Below, piece after piece: positions 18,289 to 26,019 of a DNA stretch of 43,623 nt (the stretch's first letter is position 1; each line of letters begins with the position of its first letter). The position numbers and the translations under genes are program-made. Origin of the DNA: an uncultured Bacteroidota bacterium (GTDB lineage Bacteria; Bacteroidota; Bacteroidia; Chitinophagales; LD1); contig CAIOTH010000021.1 of NCBI GenBank assembly GCA_903861145.1, positions 1 through 43,623 of the forward strand, read 5' to 3'. The notes under the pieces are model-generated. The model made no database searches and was not told the DNA's origin. It saw nothing but the letters and a program-made list of their open reading frames with translations.

Positions 18289-19023
18289 TCAGATATTGGG
18301 GTCCATAGCTCCAGCAAAGATGTATGCCCTTTGGCTGTTATATTCAACAGCCACATCAGGCTCACGATATCGAACCTCAGTTACCTTAAAGCCGGATTGT
18401 GATAATGCCGCCGTTACTGTTTCGGGTTTGAAAAAATAGAAATTACATGGTTTGCCTGAATCCCAAAAGTCTTCAACGCGATTCAAAATATCATCGCCGA
18501 TATGAAAAGACAAAAGCAATTTGCCCGAAGGTTTTAATAAGCTTTTTAGTTTTTTAAATAGCGTAATAAGCTGCTGAGAGGGGAAATTAACGATAAAGTA
18601 GAGGCCGATTATACCATCGTAAGCTTTGGTTTCATCCAATTGAAGGACATCGGCGCATTGGAAGGAAATGGCGGGATTTATAGCTGAAGCGACTTCAATC
18701 ATTTTAGGAGACAAGTCAACACCCGTTGTATTGCGATGCAGGTTATTTTTAAGATATCGCGCCACCTGGCCGGGGCCGCAACCCATATCGCAGATAAGGC
18801 CACTTGAAGGAATGTTTTTTACAAAATCCTGAATGAAATTCTGCACCAAGGGCTTCATCAAAATTTCGTCCTGGTATTTTTCGGCATAGGTGTTGGAAAC
18901 TGCATCGTAGGCGGATGCTACTTCAGTTTTTGTGGCAATACAATCGGGGCAGATGGAATTATTACCAGAACTATCCTGTTCGTATGTGTGGCCGCATAAA
19001 GAGCATGATTTAAGATTGGGCAT
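18289..19023 (-). CDS. Class I SAM-dependent methyltransferase with N-terminal zinc ribbon
   Basis: A 244-residue cytoplasmic protein. Residues 7-28 hold a CSLC...CPDC pair of CxxC motifs, a small zinc ribbon. The rest is a Rossmann-fold methyltransferase: motif I is LICDMGCGPGQVARYL (about 75-92), the acidic end of strand 2 is GVDLSPKMIEVA, and FQCADVLQLD marks the adenine-binding loop. Target unknown; the ribbon could bind RNA or protein. Isolated minus-strand gene, divergent from the GH27 gene with 71 bases between starts. Confidence 0.85.
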   Translation of the reverse strand: MPNLKSCSLCGHTYEQDSSGNNSICPDCIATKTEVASAYDAVSNTYAEKYQDEILMKPLVQNFIQDFVKNIPSSGLICDMGCGPGQVARYLKNNLHRNTTGVDLSPKMIEVASAINPAISFQCADVLQLDETKAYDGIIGLYFIVNFPSQQLITLFKKLKSLLKPSGKLLLSFHIGDDILNRVEDFWDSGKPCNFYFFKPETVTAALSQSGFKVTEVRYREPDVAVEYNSQRAYIFAGAMDPNI

Positions 19024-19094
19024 ACTGGCTATTTATTAATTAATTTGACCTTTAAAATTGCGAGTACCTGCTTAGAACAAACTAAAACGAATTT

Positions 19095-20276
19095 ATGCGT
19101 AAAGAATTTAACCTGCTGTTTTTATTAGTTATTTCAACAATTATTTGCTCAGCGCAAAAATACACCAACCTGGCCCCTGCCCCACCGATGGGTTGGAATA
19201 GCTGGAACTTTTTTAATTGCAACATTAACGAGGAAAAAATAAAGCACATGGCCGATGCCATGGCCAGTAATGGCATGAAAGAAGCAGGCTATCAATATAT
19301 AGTGATTGACGATTGCTGGCAGGTATCGCGCGATAAAGATGGTTATGTGATTGCCGATCCCAATAAATTCCCTTCAGGCATAAAGGCGTTGGCCGATTAT
19401 ATTCATTCGAAAGGGTTGAAGTTTGGTATTTACTCGTGCGCTGGTAGGTTGACCTGCCAAAAACGACCAGGTGGTGCCGGTTATGAGGATAAAGACGCAC
19501 AACGCTATGCCGAGTGGGGCGTGGATTATTTGAAGTATGACTGGTGCAATAGCGAGGGAATGACTTCGACGGTGCAATATTCGAGAATGCGTGATGCACT
19601 TTATAAGGCCAAACGGCCAATTATATTTAGCCTGTGCGAGTGGGGAAGCACCAAACCCTGGTTATGGGCAGATACAGTAGGCCAACTTTGGAGAACAACC
19701 GGTGATATACAAGATAGATTTGCTACCGGGCACGGTGTTTTGAAAATTTTTGATGAGCAAAGCAAAATTCGCCAATACAACAAACCGAACGCATGGAATG
19801 ACCCCGATATGCTTGAGGTGGGAAACATGGGATTGAGTTATGTTGAATCAAGAACGCATTTTACGCTGTGGTGTATGATGGCGGCGCCGCTTATTGCGGG
19901 GAACAACCTTCATACCATGAAACCGGATATTCTGCAAATACTGACGAATAAAAATGCCATTGCAGTTGACCAGGATAAGCTGGGCATACCTTGCTTTTTA
20001 TGGACTAAGGCCAATGGTATTGAAGCATGGATGAAACCACTGGCCGATGGCAGTTATGCTGTATGTTTTTTGAACAGAGGTATGAGCGCAGCTTCGCTCG
20101 ATTTTGATTTGAAGCAAATTGCCAACGACCCTGATTTCAAAAAGTCATATTCGATTGATGGTGGTTACGCCGTATTTGATGTTTGGAATAACAAGGAGCT
20201 TGGTACTACTCAAAAAAACATAACTGCCAGCATTAAAGGACACGATGTTTTGTTCGTATTGCTTAAGAAGAAATAA
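19095..20276 (+). CDS. Exported GH27 alpha-galactosidase
   Basis: Glycoside hydrolase family 27 retaining enzyme that releases terminal alpha-galactose (some members alpha-N-acetylgalactosamine or beta-L-arabinopyranose). A signal peptide covers residues 1-20. Hallmarks: PPMGWNSWN at 30-38, IDDCWQ at 71-76, nucleophile D149 in YLKYDWC, acid/base D238 in WNDPDML. The C-terminal antiparallel beta domain ends at residue 393, typical length. There is no T9SS tail, so it is probably periplasmic. Terminated by the hairpin at 20281. The GH92 mannosidase at the window start is the only other glycosidase here, and no polysaccharide utilisation locus is formed. Confidence 0.95.
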   Translation: MRKEFNLLFLLVISTIICSAQKYTNLAPAPPMGWNSWNFFNCNINEEKIKHMADAMASNGMKEAGYQYIVIDDCWQVSRDKDGYVIADPNKFPSGIKALADYIHSKGLKFGIYSCAGRLTCQKRPGGAGYEDKDAQRYAEWGVDYLKYDWCNSEGMTSTVQYSRMRDALYKAKRPIIFSLCEWGSTKPWLWADTVGQLWRTTGDIQDRFATGHGVLKIFDEQSKIRQYNKPNAWNDPDMLEVGNMGLSYVESRTHFTLWCMMAAPLIAGNNLHTMKPDILQILTNKNAIAVDQDKLGIPCFLWTKANGIEAWMKPLADGSYAVCFLNRGMSAASLDFDLKQIANDPDFKKSYSIDGGYAVFDVWNNKELGTTQKNITASIKGHDVLFVLLKKK

Positions 20277-20280
20277 AAAA

Positions 20281-20307
20281 GGGGGCGCTTAGTAATTAAG
20301 CGCCCCC
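20281..20307. terminator. Bidirectional intrinsic terminator
   Basis: gggggcgctta (20281-20291) pairs perfectly with taagcgccccc (20297-20307) around a five-base loop, flanked by an A-run on the left and a T-run on the right. It serves both the GH27 gene and the convergent T9SS cargo gene. Confidence 0.93.
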
Positions 20308-20325
20308 TTTTTTTGCATTGTTCAA

Positions 20326-21171
20326 TTAGCGAACAAACACTTTGCTTACAGAACTTTGAGATTCGTTACTTACCCTTACAAAATAAATACCACTGCTAAA
20401 TGCTGAGGCATTGATTGATAAGGTTTGGCTGGTCATTACCGAACGGTTTATTATGTTACCGGTTACATCGTATACTTCAATATTTAGCTTTTCGCTTTGC
20501 GTGTTGCGGGATACGATATTGATAAGTGAAGAGTTGATACAATAAACATAGGCCAGCTCTTCATTTACCGAAACTATGCCTGTATTAGGCGTTCCTTCAA
20601 CAACAAAATCATCAATGCGGTATGTACCGCTGGGGGCAGTAATGATATGAGCGACCCAGGCAAATTGAACAGAGGCCTTGTTAGCTGCGCCTGCCGGAAG
20701 GGCGATGGCGACAGTATTATTATCAATTGACCATGTGCTATTATTAGGATTTTCGGCATAAGGTGCATTGTTCCAGGTGGTGCCACCATCGGCGCTCCAG
20801 TAAAAGCCTCGGATGCTACTTCCTGAATCGGAAAAGTGAGTAGTGTTACGTGCTGCCCATACTGCGGTAATGTTGGTATAACCGGTGGTTGAAATGGTGC
20901 GTGAATACAACGTATCGTAACCCGCAGGAGATGTTTGGTTAGCTATTCCTACATTATTTAATCCGCTGGCGCCCGTGTAACCTGTTGAACTATTGGTTGA
21001 ATCAATTGTCCATGAGCCGTTGCTGGTTGACCAGCCGGTTGGCAGCGCATAAGCGGCATCAAAATTTTGGTCGTTAATTAAGGTTTGGGCAGAAACAGAG
21101 CTGCTCAAAGCATTCAACAGTATAAAGCTTACAAGTGCTGCAAAAGCAAAAGATTGTATAGATTTTTTCAT
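20326..21171 (-). CDS. Secreted protein with a type IX secretion C-terminal sorting domain
   Basis: A 281-residue secreted protein. A signal peptide covers about residues 1-28 and a beta-rich jellyroll-like region (about 30-195) resembles the choice-of-anchor or adhesion modules of T9SS cargo (INDQNFDAAYALPTGW, DSTNSSTGYTGASG, YRIDDFVVEG). The last 75 residues form a T9SS type A sorting domain: IEVYDVTGNIINRS and SSGIYFVRVSNESQS, ending KVFVR. Such cargo crosses the outer membrane through T9SS and is released or anchored to surface polysaccharide. No enzyme motif is seen, so it may be an adhesin or structural protein. Confidence 0.9.
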   Translation of the reverse strand: MKKSIQSFAFAALVSFILLNALSSSVSAQTLINDQNFDAAYALPTGWSTSNGSWTIDSTNSSTGYTGASGLNNVGIANQTSPAGYDTLYSRTISTTGYTNITAVWAARNTTHFSDSGSSIRGFYWSADGGTTWNNAPYAENPNNSTWSIDNNTVAIALPAGAANKASVQFAWVAHIITAPSGTYRIDDFVVEGTPNTGIVSVNEELAYVYCINSSLINIVSRNTQSEKLNIEVYDVTGNIINRSVMTSQTLSINASAFSSGIYFVRVSNESQSSVSKVFVR

Positions 21172-21419
21172 GAAGTATATTTTGTGCGAGTTTAGGAGGA
21201 GAAAGCCGAAAGGATGTTATAGAAACATTAATTTAAAATTAAGTGATTGGGGTGCCCTCACTCCATCGCTTCGCCGGGCACCGTTTCCATAACAAGCGAA
21301 AGAGAGGGAAAGACAATTTTCAGCTTCTAATTACCGTTTATTACATCAAACCCGCCGTTTGTTACGTGTGGCTAGGGTTCGGGCTGTTACAACCGCACTT
21401 TTGTTTAAAATTAAAACAC
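21172..21419. other. Intergenic region with a GC-rich inverted repeat
   Basis: About 250 bases between the divergent T9SS cargo gene and the 21420 gene. It holds GGTGCCC (21251-21257) and its inverse GGGCACC (21276-21282) with an 18-base GC-rich loop that stands out from the AT-rich surroundings. A reading frame runs through it into the next gene but has no convincing start there. Confidence 0.45.
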
Positions 21420-21980
21420 ATGAAAGCCATAGCAGCCACCTTAGTAACCTTAATGATTGTAAATTTTGCCAGCGCTAAAACCTATATCCTTGAATCGGGT
21501 AAGTGGACAGATGCAAAAGTTTGGAATAATCAATACCCCGGTACTACAATACATGCGGATGATGTGGTTATCATCAGAGGCCAGGTGGTTTTAACTACCC
21601 CTATTGTTATTGAAGGAACACTGGAAGTTGAAAAAGGAGCCTATATGGTTGGTATGCAAACTTTATTGATTTCTAAATCGGGTATGTTTATTAATAACGG
21701 CAATACAGTAATGAAGGGAATTGTAAACGAAGGCACCATTAATAACAACCTTATTATGGAAGCAAAAGCCGATGCAGATAATTTGGGCATTATTGATAAT
21801 AACAACTTAATATCTGCCAGCCATAATTTTAATAACCTGCGTGGTACTGCAGGTGGCAAAGGTGGATTGTACATCGCTGATAACAAGATAAACGGTTCGC
21901 CGGAAGCAACGTTTGGCAACGAGGTTCGTTTTTTGGTGGGTAATGAGACCGAAATTGCGCTAAATACAGAAAAGCGCTAA
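21420..21980 (+). CDS. Exported beta-helix-like repeat protein of unknown function
   Basis: A 186-residue protein from the ATG at 21420; the same frame is open from 21243 but the upstream 59 residues look non-coding and the chosen start opens a clean signal peptide (MKAIAATLVTLMIVNFASA). The mature protein begins with a domain containing GKWTDAKVWNNQYPGT and DDVVIIRGQV, recalling the entry of G8-like or beta-helix modules, then short repeats rich in Asn and Gly (FINNGNTV, IVNEGTINNN, GIIDNNN), which suggest a small right-handed beta-helix. No catalytic motif. Followed by a strong hairpin terminator. Confidence 0.75.
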   Translation: MKAIAATLVTLMIVNFASAKTYILESGKWTDAKVWNNQYPGTTIHADDVVIIRGQVVLTTPIVIEGTLEVEKGAYMVGMQTLLISKSGMFINNGNTVMKGIVNEGTINNNLIMEAKADADNLGIIDNNNLISASHNFNNLRGTAGGKGGLYIADNKINGSPEATFGNEVRFLVGNETEIALNTEKR

Positions 21981-22020
21981 GATGAAGTAGGAGGCTTGAA
22001 TGCATTGTGCTATAGGATAT

Positions 22021-22060
22021 AATAAAAGAAGGGCCTTCAATCGAAGGCCCTTCTTTTATT
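22021..22060. terminator. Bidirectional intrinsic terminator with 18-bp stem
   Basis: Arms 22021-22038 and 22043-22060 pair perfectly around the four-base loop aatc; the core is agggccttc and the outer stem is A/T, giving U-runs on both strands. It lies between the convergent 21420 and 22082 genes. Confidence 0.93.
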
Positions 22061-22081
22061 GAGACTAGTTTGAAATTTAGA

Positions 22082-22870
22082 TTATCTGCGTCCACCACCA
22101 CCGTGGCCGCCACTGCTATGTCCGCCACCGCCGCCGCCATGAGGTGCGCTTACTGCATGGCCACCTGCGTTATAACGCTGACCACCGGGGGTACTCATAG
22201 AATGATAAGCAGGCCTTCCGTTGTTTGCATTATGAAACTGACCTCTGTCATTACCAGCAGCCTCATGGTGCGTAACCTGTTCTCTTGTACGGTCCGTATG
22301 ATTTTCATGTATGGTCGATATTTCATGTGCTTCCGGACGGTAATGAACGCCGTTTGGCCCGTTAAAGCTTGCGTGATTTCTTTCACCAAAGTGAGCGTCT
22401 TCCCTGTATACATTATGCATGCCTCCACCTACGTGCCATACAGCAGCATTGTAACGGAAATGACCGCCTTCCCAACGACCACCGTAAAAACCGTTACCGA
22501 AATAACCAAACCCATAATTAACACCACCGTAATAGCCAATGTGGTCTCCCCAGTAACCGTGGTGCCATCCGTAATAGCCACCGTAGAAACCCCAATAACC
22601 AGGTGTCCATAATAAACCTACAGCCGGTGGCATTACCCATACACCAGGAACCCAATAGTACTCCCCGGTTCCCCAAGCCCAATATCCGGGATTCCACAAA
22701 TAACCATCGCCAGGGCATGGTGGTTGAACATAATCGGGCAGTGCAGGAGGCGCGACATCGGCCTTTATAGTAACAGTGGCTTCATCACCATTGTAATATT
22801 GGTCGTCTTGGCTAAAGCCGGATGTAACGGCGAGCATGCAGACAGAAAATAACATCAGTAGTTTTTTCAT
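22082..22870 (-). CDS. YXWGXW-repeat secreted protein
   Basis: A 262-residue exported protein with a signal peptide (1-20). The middle (about 45-130) is built of aromatic Gly-Tyr-Trp repeats such as WNPGYWAWGTGEYYW, PGVWVMPP and TPGYWGFYGGYYGWHHGYWG, matching the YXWGXW-repeat lipoprotein-like family seen in many envelope proteins. The C-terminal half is rich in His, Gly and Asn and ends GGHSSGGHGGGGRR, low complexity and potentially metal-binding. Function of the family is unknown. The gene is alone and shares a terminator with the 21420 gene. Confidence 0.85.
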   Translation of the reverse strand: MKKLLMLFSVCMLAVTSGFSQDDQYYNGDEATVTIKADVAPPALPDYVQPPCPGDGYLWNPGYWAWGTGEYYWVPGVWVMPPAVGLLWTPGYWGFYGGYYGWHHGYWGDHIGYYGGVNYGFGYFGNGFYGGRWEGGHFRYNAAVWHVGGGMHNVYREDAHFGERNHASFNGPNGVHYRPEAHEISTIHENHTDRTREQVTHHEAAGNDRGQFHNANNGRPAYHSMSTPGGQRYNAGGHAVSAPHGGGGGGHSSGGHGGGGRR

Positions 22871-23066
22871 GATTTTTTGTTTTTGAGTGTGACTGGTTTG
22901 TTTTAGAGAAAGTTTAATACGTTAACGTCACAAGTTTTACAAAAGACGTGCCGAAAATGTTTAAAAGTTCACAACAAATAATGGCACCCCTTCTTGTAGG
23001 CTGATTATTAGGACAATACATATGTATGGCTTTTGTGGCTATATGTAAAGGTCATTACAATATTGC

Positions 23067-23360
23067 TTAAGCGACAAATTTTAATTTTTTGTGTAATTCG
23101 AATTGCTGCGCGCTATTATTATAAGCAGTGCGAAGGGTTTCGAACAACAAGTGCAGTGAACGGGCATCGTTTTTTATCGACTGATATATTTTAGTGTGGA
23201 ATTTATACCGATTGAGGCCGACACCTGCAAATTTCAATTCGGGGTCAATAATTACTTCGCCATCATAATCAATAACGATGTTATGGACGGCTAATGATTT
23301 TTTACCAGTATCAACTAATTGGCGAAGGCTGAGAAGCGAAGGATTATAAAAGAGGTTCAT
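23067..23360 (-). CDS. Small hypothetical protein
   Basis: A 97-residue soluble protein not recognised. It has VHNIVIDYDGEVIIDPELKF in the first half (a beta-hairpin-like stretch) and a helical second half with RSLHLLFETLRTAYNN. No signal peptide, membrane helix or metal motif. Composition looks coding. The upstream region is shared with the 23654 gene on the other strand. Confidence 0.65.
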   Translation of the reverse strand: MNLFYNPSLLSLRQLVDTGKKSLAVHNIVIDYDGEVIIDPELKFAGVGLNRYKFHTKIYQSIKNDARSLHLLFETLRTAYNNSAQQFELHKKLKFVA

Positions 23361-23653
23361 TGTTTTATGTTTTAGTATTAGTAATTCAATTTTTCCGACA
23401 GAACAAAAATGCGCAGACTGATGCCAGCATGCGTTACATAACTTTTGCTAAGAATTGCATAATTCACATATCCTTCGAAACTCTCAGTAGTATTCAAATT
23501 CACTTTATCGAACGGGATAATACCCGAGATAGCGGTCCGGGAGACAGGGAACTGTGAATAATGTAACTAATACATAAAGTTATACAACGCTAACGGGTTA
23601 ACTGCAAATTACTTTTGTAACGGGAAAATGAGTTCCCGATAAACAAGGTAAAC
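23361..23653. other. Intergenic region of about 290 bases
   Basis: Divergent spacer between the 23067 and 23654 genes. It contains a TAnnTTTG element (TACTTTTG at 23610-23617) and, just after it, CGGGAA (23621-23626) facing TTCCCG (23633-23638), a small hairpin in the predicted leader of the 23654 gene. A short plus-strand frame is present but looks random. No RNA gene recognised. Confidence 0.5.
23610..23617 (+). promoter_or_regulatory. Probable -7 element of the 23654 gene
   Basis: TACTTTTG matches the Bacteroidota TAnnTTTG consensus 36 bases before the ATG at 23654. The -33 box is not clear. Confidence 0.45.
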
Positions 23654-24400
23654 ATGGAAACCAAATTACTACATACTATAGCGGTAATAGCATTGCTATC
23701 TTTTCCTAAAATAAATTTCAGTCAGGCGCTTAATAACAACGTCTCAACAAGTTTTGCAATGCTTTCGTTGGACGAAAAAATTTGCGCCGCGGGAATTTCG
23801 CAACCCGATGATAACGGAACGACTAGTAGTTGCATCCGTGCCGATTTTGATAATCTGGCTCCCAAAAAGAACAACGATAAGACCACAACATTGGTTGAAT
23901 CGGACTATTGTTTTAAGGACGGACAATGTTATTCGGCATTTATTGATAACCAAAATTTTCCATTAAGAGGTTATAGGCCGGTTACGGCCACACTTATTGC
24001 TGAACCTGCCGATATGGATGGCAGCACACCCGCCCGCACCATGATAAGCATTAGTATTGGAGGAAGCAGCGAATCGGCAAATGGTGAAATACTTACCGGA
24101 GAGGCTATTGAATTGCAATTAGCTCTTATTGAACCCATTTCGCCCGAATCGGCTATTTGTCATATTACTTTGCATCACCTGACCAAAGCATATGCAATAT
24201 TGAAAGGCGACGCCAGTAATGTAGAAATTACCGATTTTATTTGGAGCATGGACCGCAAGAGCTTTACACTATCGCTTAACTTTAACTGCACCATGCGCAG
24301 TACCGGTTTTCCTAACGATGGCATGAAGGATGTAAATTTGAAAGGGAAATTGGTTAGAGTGCATGTAACCGACCCGAGGGTGGTTACGGCTAGTGAGTAG
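23654..24400 (+). CDS. Exported protein of unknown function with paired Cys
   Basis: A 248-residue protein, unrecognised. A signal peptide ends near residue 24 (KINFSQA). The mature part has six Cys (C44, then SSCIRADF, DYCFKDGQC, AICHITL, NFNCTM), likely periplasmic or extracellular disulfides. Much of it is predicted beta: TLIAEPADMDGSTPARTMISI, EAIELQLALIEP. No catalytic or lipobox motif. Monocistronic, with its own promoter element and a good terminator at 24440. Confidence 0.72.
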   Translation: METKLLHTIAVIALLSFPKINFSQALNNNVSTSFAMLSLDEKICAAGISQPDDNGTTSSCIRADFDNLAPKKNNDKTTTLVESDYCFKDGQCYSAFIDNQNFPLRGYRPVTATLIAEPADMDGSTPARTMISISIGGSSESANGEILTGEAIELQLALIEPISPESAICHITLHHLTKAYAILKGDASNVEITDFIWSMDRKSFTLSLNFNCTMRSTGFPNDGMKDVNLKGKLVRVHVTDPRVVTASE

Positions 24401-24439
24401 ATGAAATTTGTTCCCGGGTAATTTCCTCTCGAGAAGGAT

Positions 24440-24472
24440 AAAAGTGACAACTCTTAGAGAGTTGTCACTTTT
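24440..24472. terminator. Intrinsic terminator after the 23654 gene
   Basis: Perfect 15-bp stem (24440-24454 with 24458-24472), loop of three bases, core gtgacaactct, with the stem base giving AAAA/TTTT on either strand. Confidence 0.88.
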
Positions 24473-24558
24473 GGTTTAGGGGCAGGTAGCCCTTTTTTAT
24501 CAATTACCGATATAATACCTCAGGCAAATTGGCGTCATCAGCGCTCAGTAAATTTTGA

Positions 24559-25017
24559 ATGGAAATGAATTTATTCAGTATAAAGGGAGTAGCCTATATT
24601 ATAAGCGCTGTGTTTTTGGTGTCCGTAATTTCGTATTTGGAATACGATGACTTTAGAATGAGTGGTTTGATGTTTCCGGTTTTGTGGTTAGTGCTTGGAG
24701 GCGGTTTTGCATGGATAATATTAAAGCAGAACGTTATTATAGGCGCATTTATGGCGCTCGTTTTTTTATTTATTAGTGCAGTTGTACTGCTTGCAAATTT
24801 TATGTGCGCAAACTCTTTAGAGAGCTATGGATACACTAATGGGCAGGATAAATCTTTAAAAATTGAAATTTGGACGATGGATTGCGGCGCCTGGGATAGC
24901 AGCCCAAGCCATAACTATTACAAGGCACTTCAACTTACCGGGCATATTAAATGGGTTACCAAAATTGATAAAGCCGAGATTGATACCGCAAAGTGGGAGT
25001 TTGGTAACCTGCGCTAG
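24559..25017 (+). CDS. Small membrane protein of unknown function
   Basis: A 152-residue protein with three hydrophobic helices in the first 90 residues (about 11-27, 36-53 and 59-84), then a soluble C-terminal domain of about 65 residues with WTMDCGAWDSSPSHNYYKAL and HIKWVTKID. Family not recognised. The soluble part could face the periplasm. No operon partner; it lies between a terminator and the C10-containing spacer ahead of the ribosomal operon. Confidence 0.65.
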   Translation: MEMNLFSIKGVAYIISAVFLVSVISYLEYDDFRMSGLMFPVLWLVLGGGFAWIILKQNVIIGAFMALVFLFISAVVLLANFMCANSLESYGYTNGQDKSLKIEIWTMDCGAWDSSPSHNYYKALQLTGHIKWVTKIDKAEIDTAKWEFGNLR

Positions 25018-25120
25018 TATTGCTATATATACCAATATTCAGTTTAAGGGGGGTATCATTTGTAGGTAAAAAATAAACTATTTTGTTGATAATCAACTAT
25101 TTAATTTTTTTAAACTGCTA

Positions 25121-25130
25121 CCCCCCCCCC
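25121..25130. repeat. Homopolymer of ten C
   Basis: Ten C in a row in an otherwise AT-rich spacer, about 120 bases upstream of the rpsF promoter. Such runs slip during replication and are also prone to sequencing error. Confidence 0.9.
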
Positions 25131-25249
25131 TTGGATTTTGGGATTAGTTTGGAGGTAGGGATTTTTGAAAGGGGTTTACAAAAGTTTACGCTTTAGGAAA
25201 ATTTTCTCCGCTAACCCGTAACCCAGGCATTATACGCCTTTGCCACCCA

Positions 25250-25280
25250 TTTGGAAATTCCCTATATCGGGTTATCTTTG
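25250..25280 (+). promoter_or_regulatory. Promoter of the rpsF-rpsR-rplI operon
   Basis: TTTG at 25250-25253, a 19-base spacer, then TATCTTTG at 25273-25280: a perfect match to the Bacteroidota housekeeping consensus (TTTG, N19, TAnnTTTG). Transcription should start near 25286, giving a leader of about 58 bases before the rpsF ATG. Confidence 0.82.
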
Positions 25281-25343
25281 CCGTCCAAATTTTTTTAACC
25301 TGTTTGCCCCAATAAGGGCAGACCCTAAAACAAGCAGAGAAAC

Positions 25344-25733
25344 ATGCTTACACAGTACGAAACAGTATTTATTCTCACTCCTGTGTTATCGGAAGATGAC
25401 ACCAAAAAGTCGATCAGCAATTATGTTGAGCTACTTAAGTCCCAGGGAGCAGAGATTGTTCATCAGGAACATTGGGGGCTCAAAAATTTACGTTACCAAA
25501 TTGGCAAAAAAAACACCGGCATTTACCATGTGGTGGAGTATAAAGCCAATGGCAAAGCGGTTGATACATTGGAAGTTGCGTTTAGGCGTGATGAAGGTGT
25601 GTTGCGTTATTTAACAGTAAGGCTTGATAAGTATGCTGTAAAATATAACGACGACAAGCGCGCCGGTATAGTAGGAAGGAATAAAAAAGTTCAAACCACC
25701 GATAAAACCAAGGAGGTAGCAAATGGCAACTAA
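25344..25733 (+). CDS. rpsF: 30S ribosomal protein bS6
   Basis: Small-subunit protein bS6, which pairs with bS18 on the 30S platform. The 129-residue sequence has the family beta-alpha-beta pattern: [52 protein letters not shown], then a charged tail. First gene of the operon; its last 11 bases overlap rpsR, and its tail codons carry the Shine-Dalgarno of rpsR. Confidence 0.97.
   Translation: MLTQYETVFILTPVLSEDDTKKSISNYVELLKSQGAEIVHQEHWGLKNLRYQIGKKNTGIYHVVEYKANGKAVDTLEVAFRRDEGVLRYLTVRLDKYAVKYNDDKRAGIVGRNKKVQTTDKTKEVANGN
25710..25717 (+). promoter_or_regulatory. Perfect Shine-Dalgarno ahead of rpsR
   Basis: AAGGAGGT ends 5 bases before the rpsR ATG at 25723, an optimal match and spacing to the 16S anti-SD. 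It lies within the 3' end of rpsF (codons Lys-Glu-Val). The other genes I checked in this window have no such element before their start, in keeping with the usual lack of SD use in Bacteroidota. Confidence 0.8.
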
Positions 25734-25992
25734 TAACGACCAGATAAAATATTTGACCGCAACCAAAATTGGTTTGATCAAAAAGAAATACTGCCGCTTT
25801 AAGAAAAACGGTATTAAGTATATTGACTACAAGGACCCTGACTATTTGTTGAAATTCATTAACGAGCAGGGAAAGATTCTTCCACGCCGTTTGTCAGGCA
25901 ACTCGTTGAAATATCAACGTAAAATTGGCCAGGCTATCAAGCGTGCGCGCCATATTGCAATTCTGCCTTACGTAGCAGATTTATTAAAATAA
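25723..25992 (+). CDS. rpsR: 30S ribosomal protein bS18
   Basis: Small-subunit protein bS18, binding 16S rRNA together with bS6. The 89 residues contain the family core: [57 protein letters not shown]. It overlaps rpsF by 11 bases and is preceded by a full Shine-Dalgarno. In Bacteroidia bS18 forms part of the pocket that sequesters the 16S 3' tail, which makes this SD noteworthy. Confidence 0.97.
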   Translation: MATNNDQIKYLTATKIGLIKKKYCRFKKNGIKYIDYKDPDYLLKFINEQGKILPRRLSGNSLKYQRKIGQAIKRARHIAILPYVADLLK

Positions 25993-26019
25993 ATGGTTGA
26001 ATCCTTAAAAGTTTAAAAA

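Larger units (their letters stand above)
25018..25343. other. Spacer ahead of the ribosomal operon, with a C10 run
   Basis: 326 bases with no convincing gene. It holds a GTTGA-taa-TCAAC dyad (25085-25097), ten consecutive C (25121-25130), and the rpsF promoter at 25250-25280. Several G-rich tracts (aaggggg at 25048, ggaggtaggg near 25151) give it a skewed composition unlike its surroundings. Confidence 0.6.

Noticed and set aside
19225-19828. Long minus-strand frames opposite the GH27 gene
   Set aside because: They are shadows of the well-supported GH27 coding sequence and have no protein-like pattern.
21243-21419. N-terminal extension of the 21420 gene
   Set aside because: The translation lacks a signal peptide at its start and crosses the GC-rich hairpin; the ATG at 21420 opens a clean signal peptide.
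23360-23557. 65-residue plus-strand frame in the divergent spacer
   Set aside because: It starts with a non-ATG codon, has a random-looking composition and overlaps the likely promoter region of the flanking genes.
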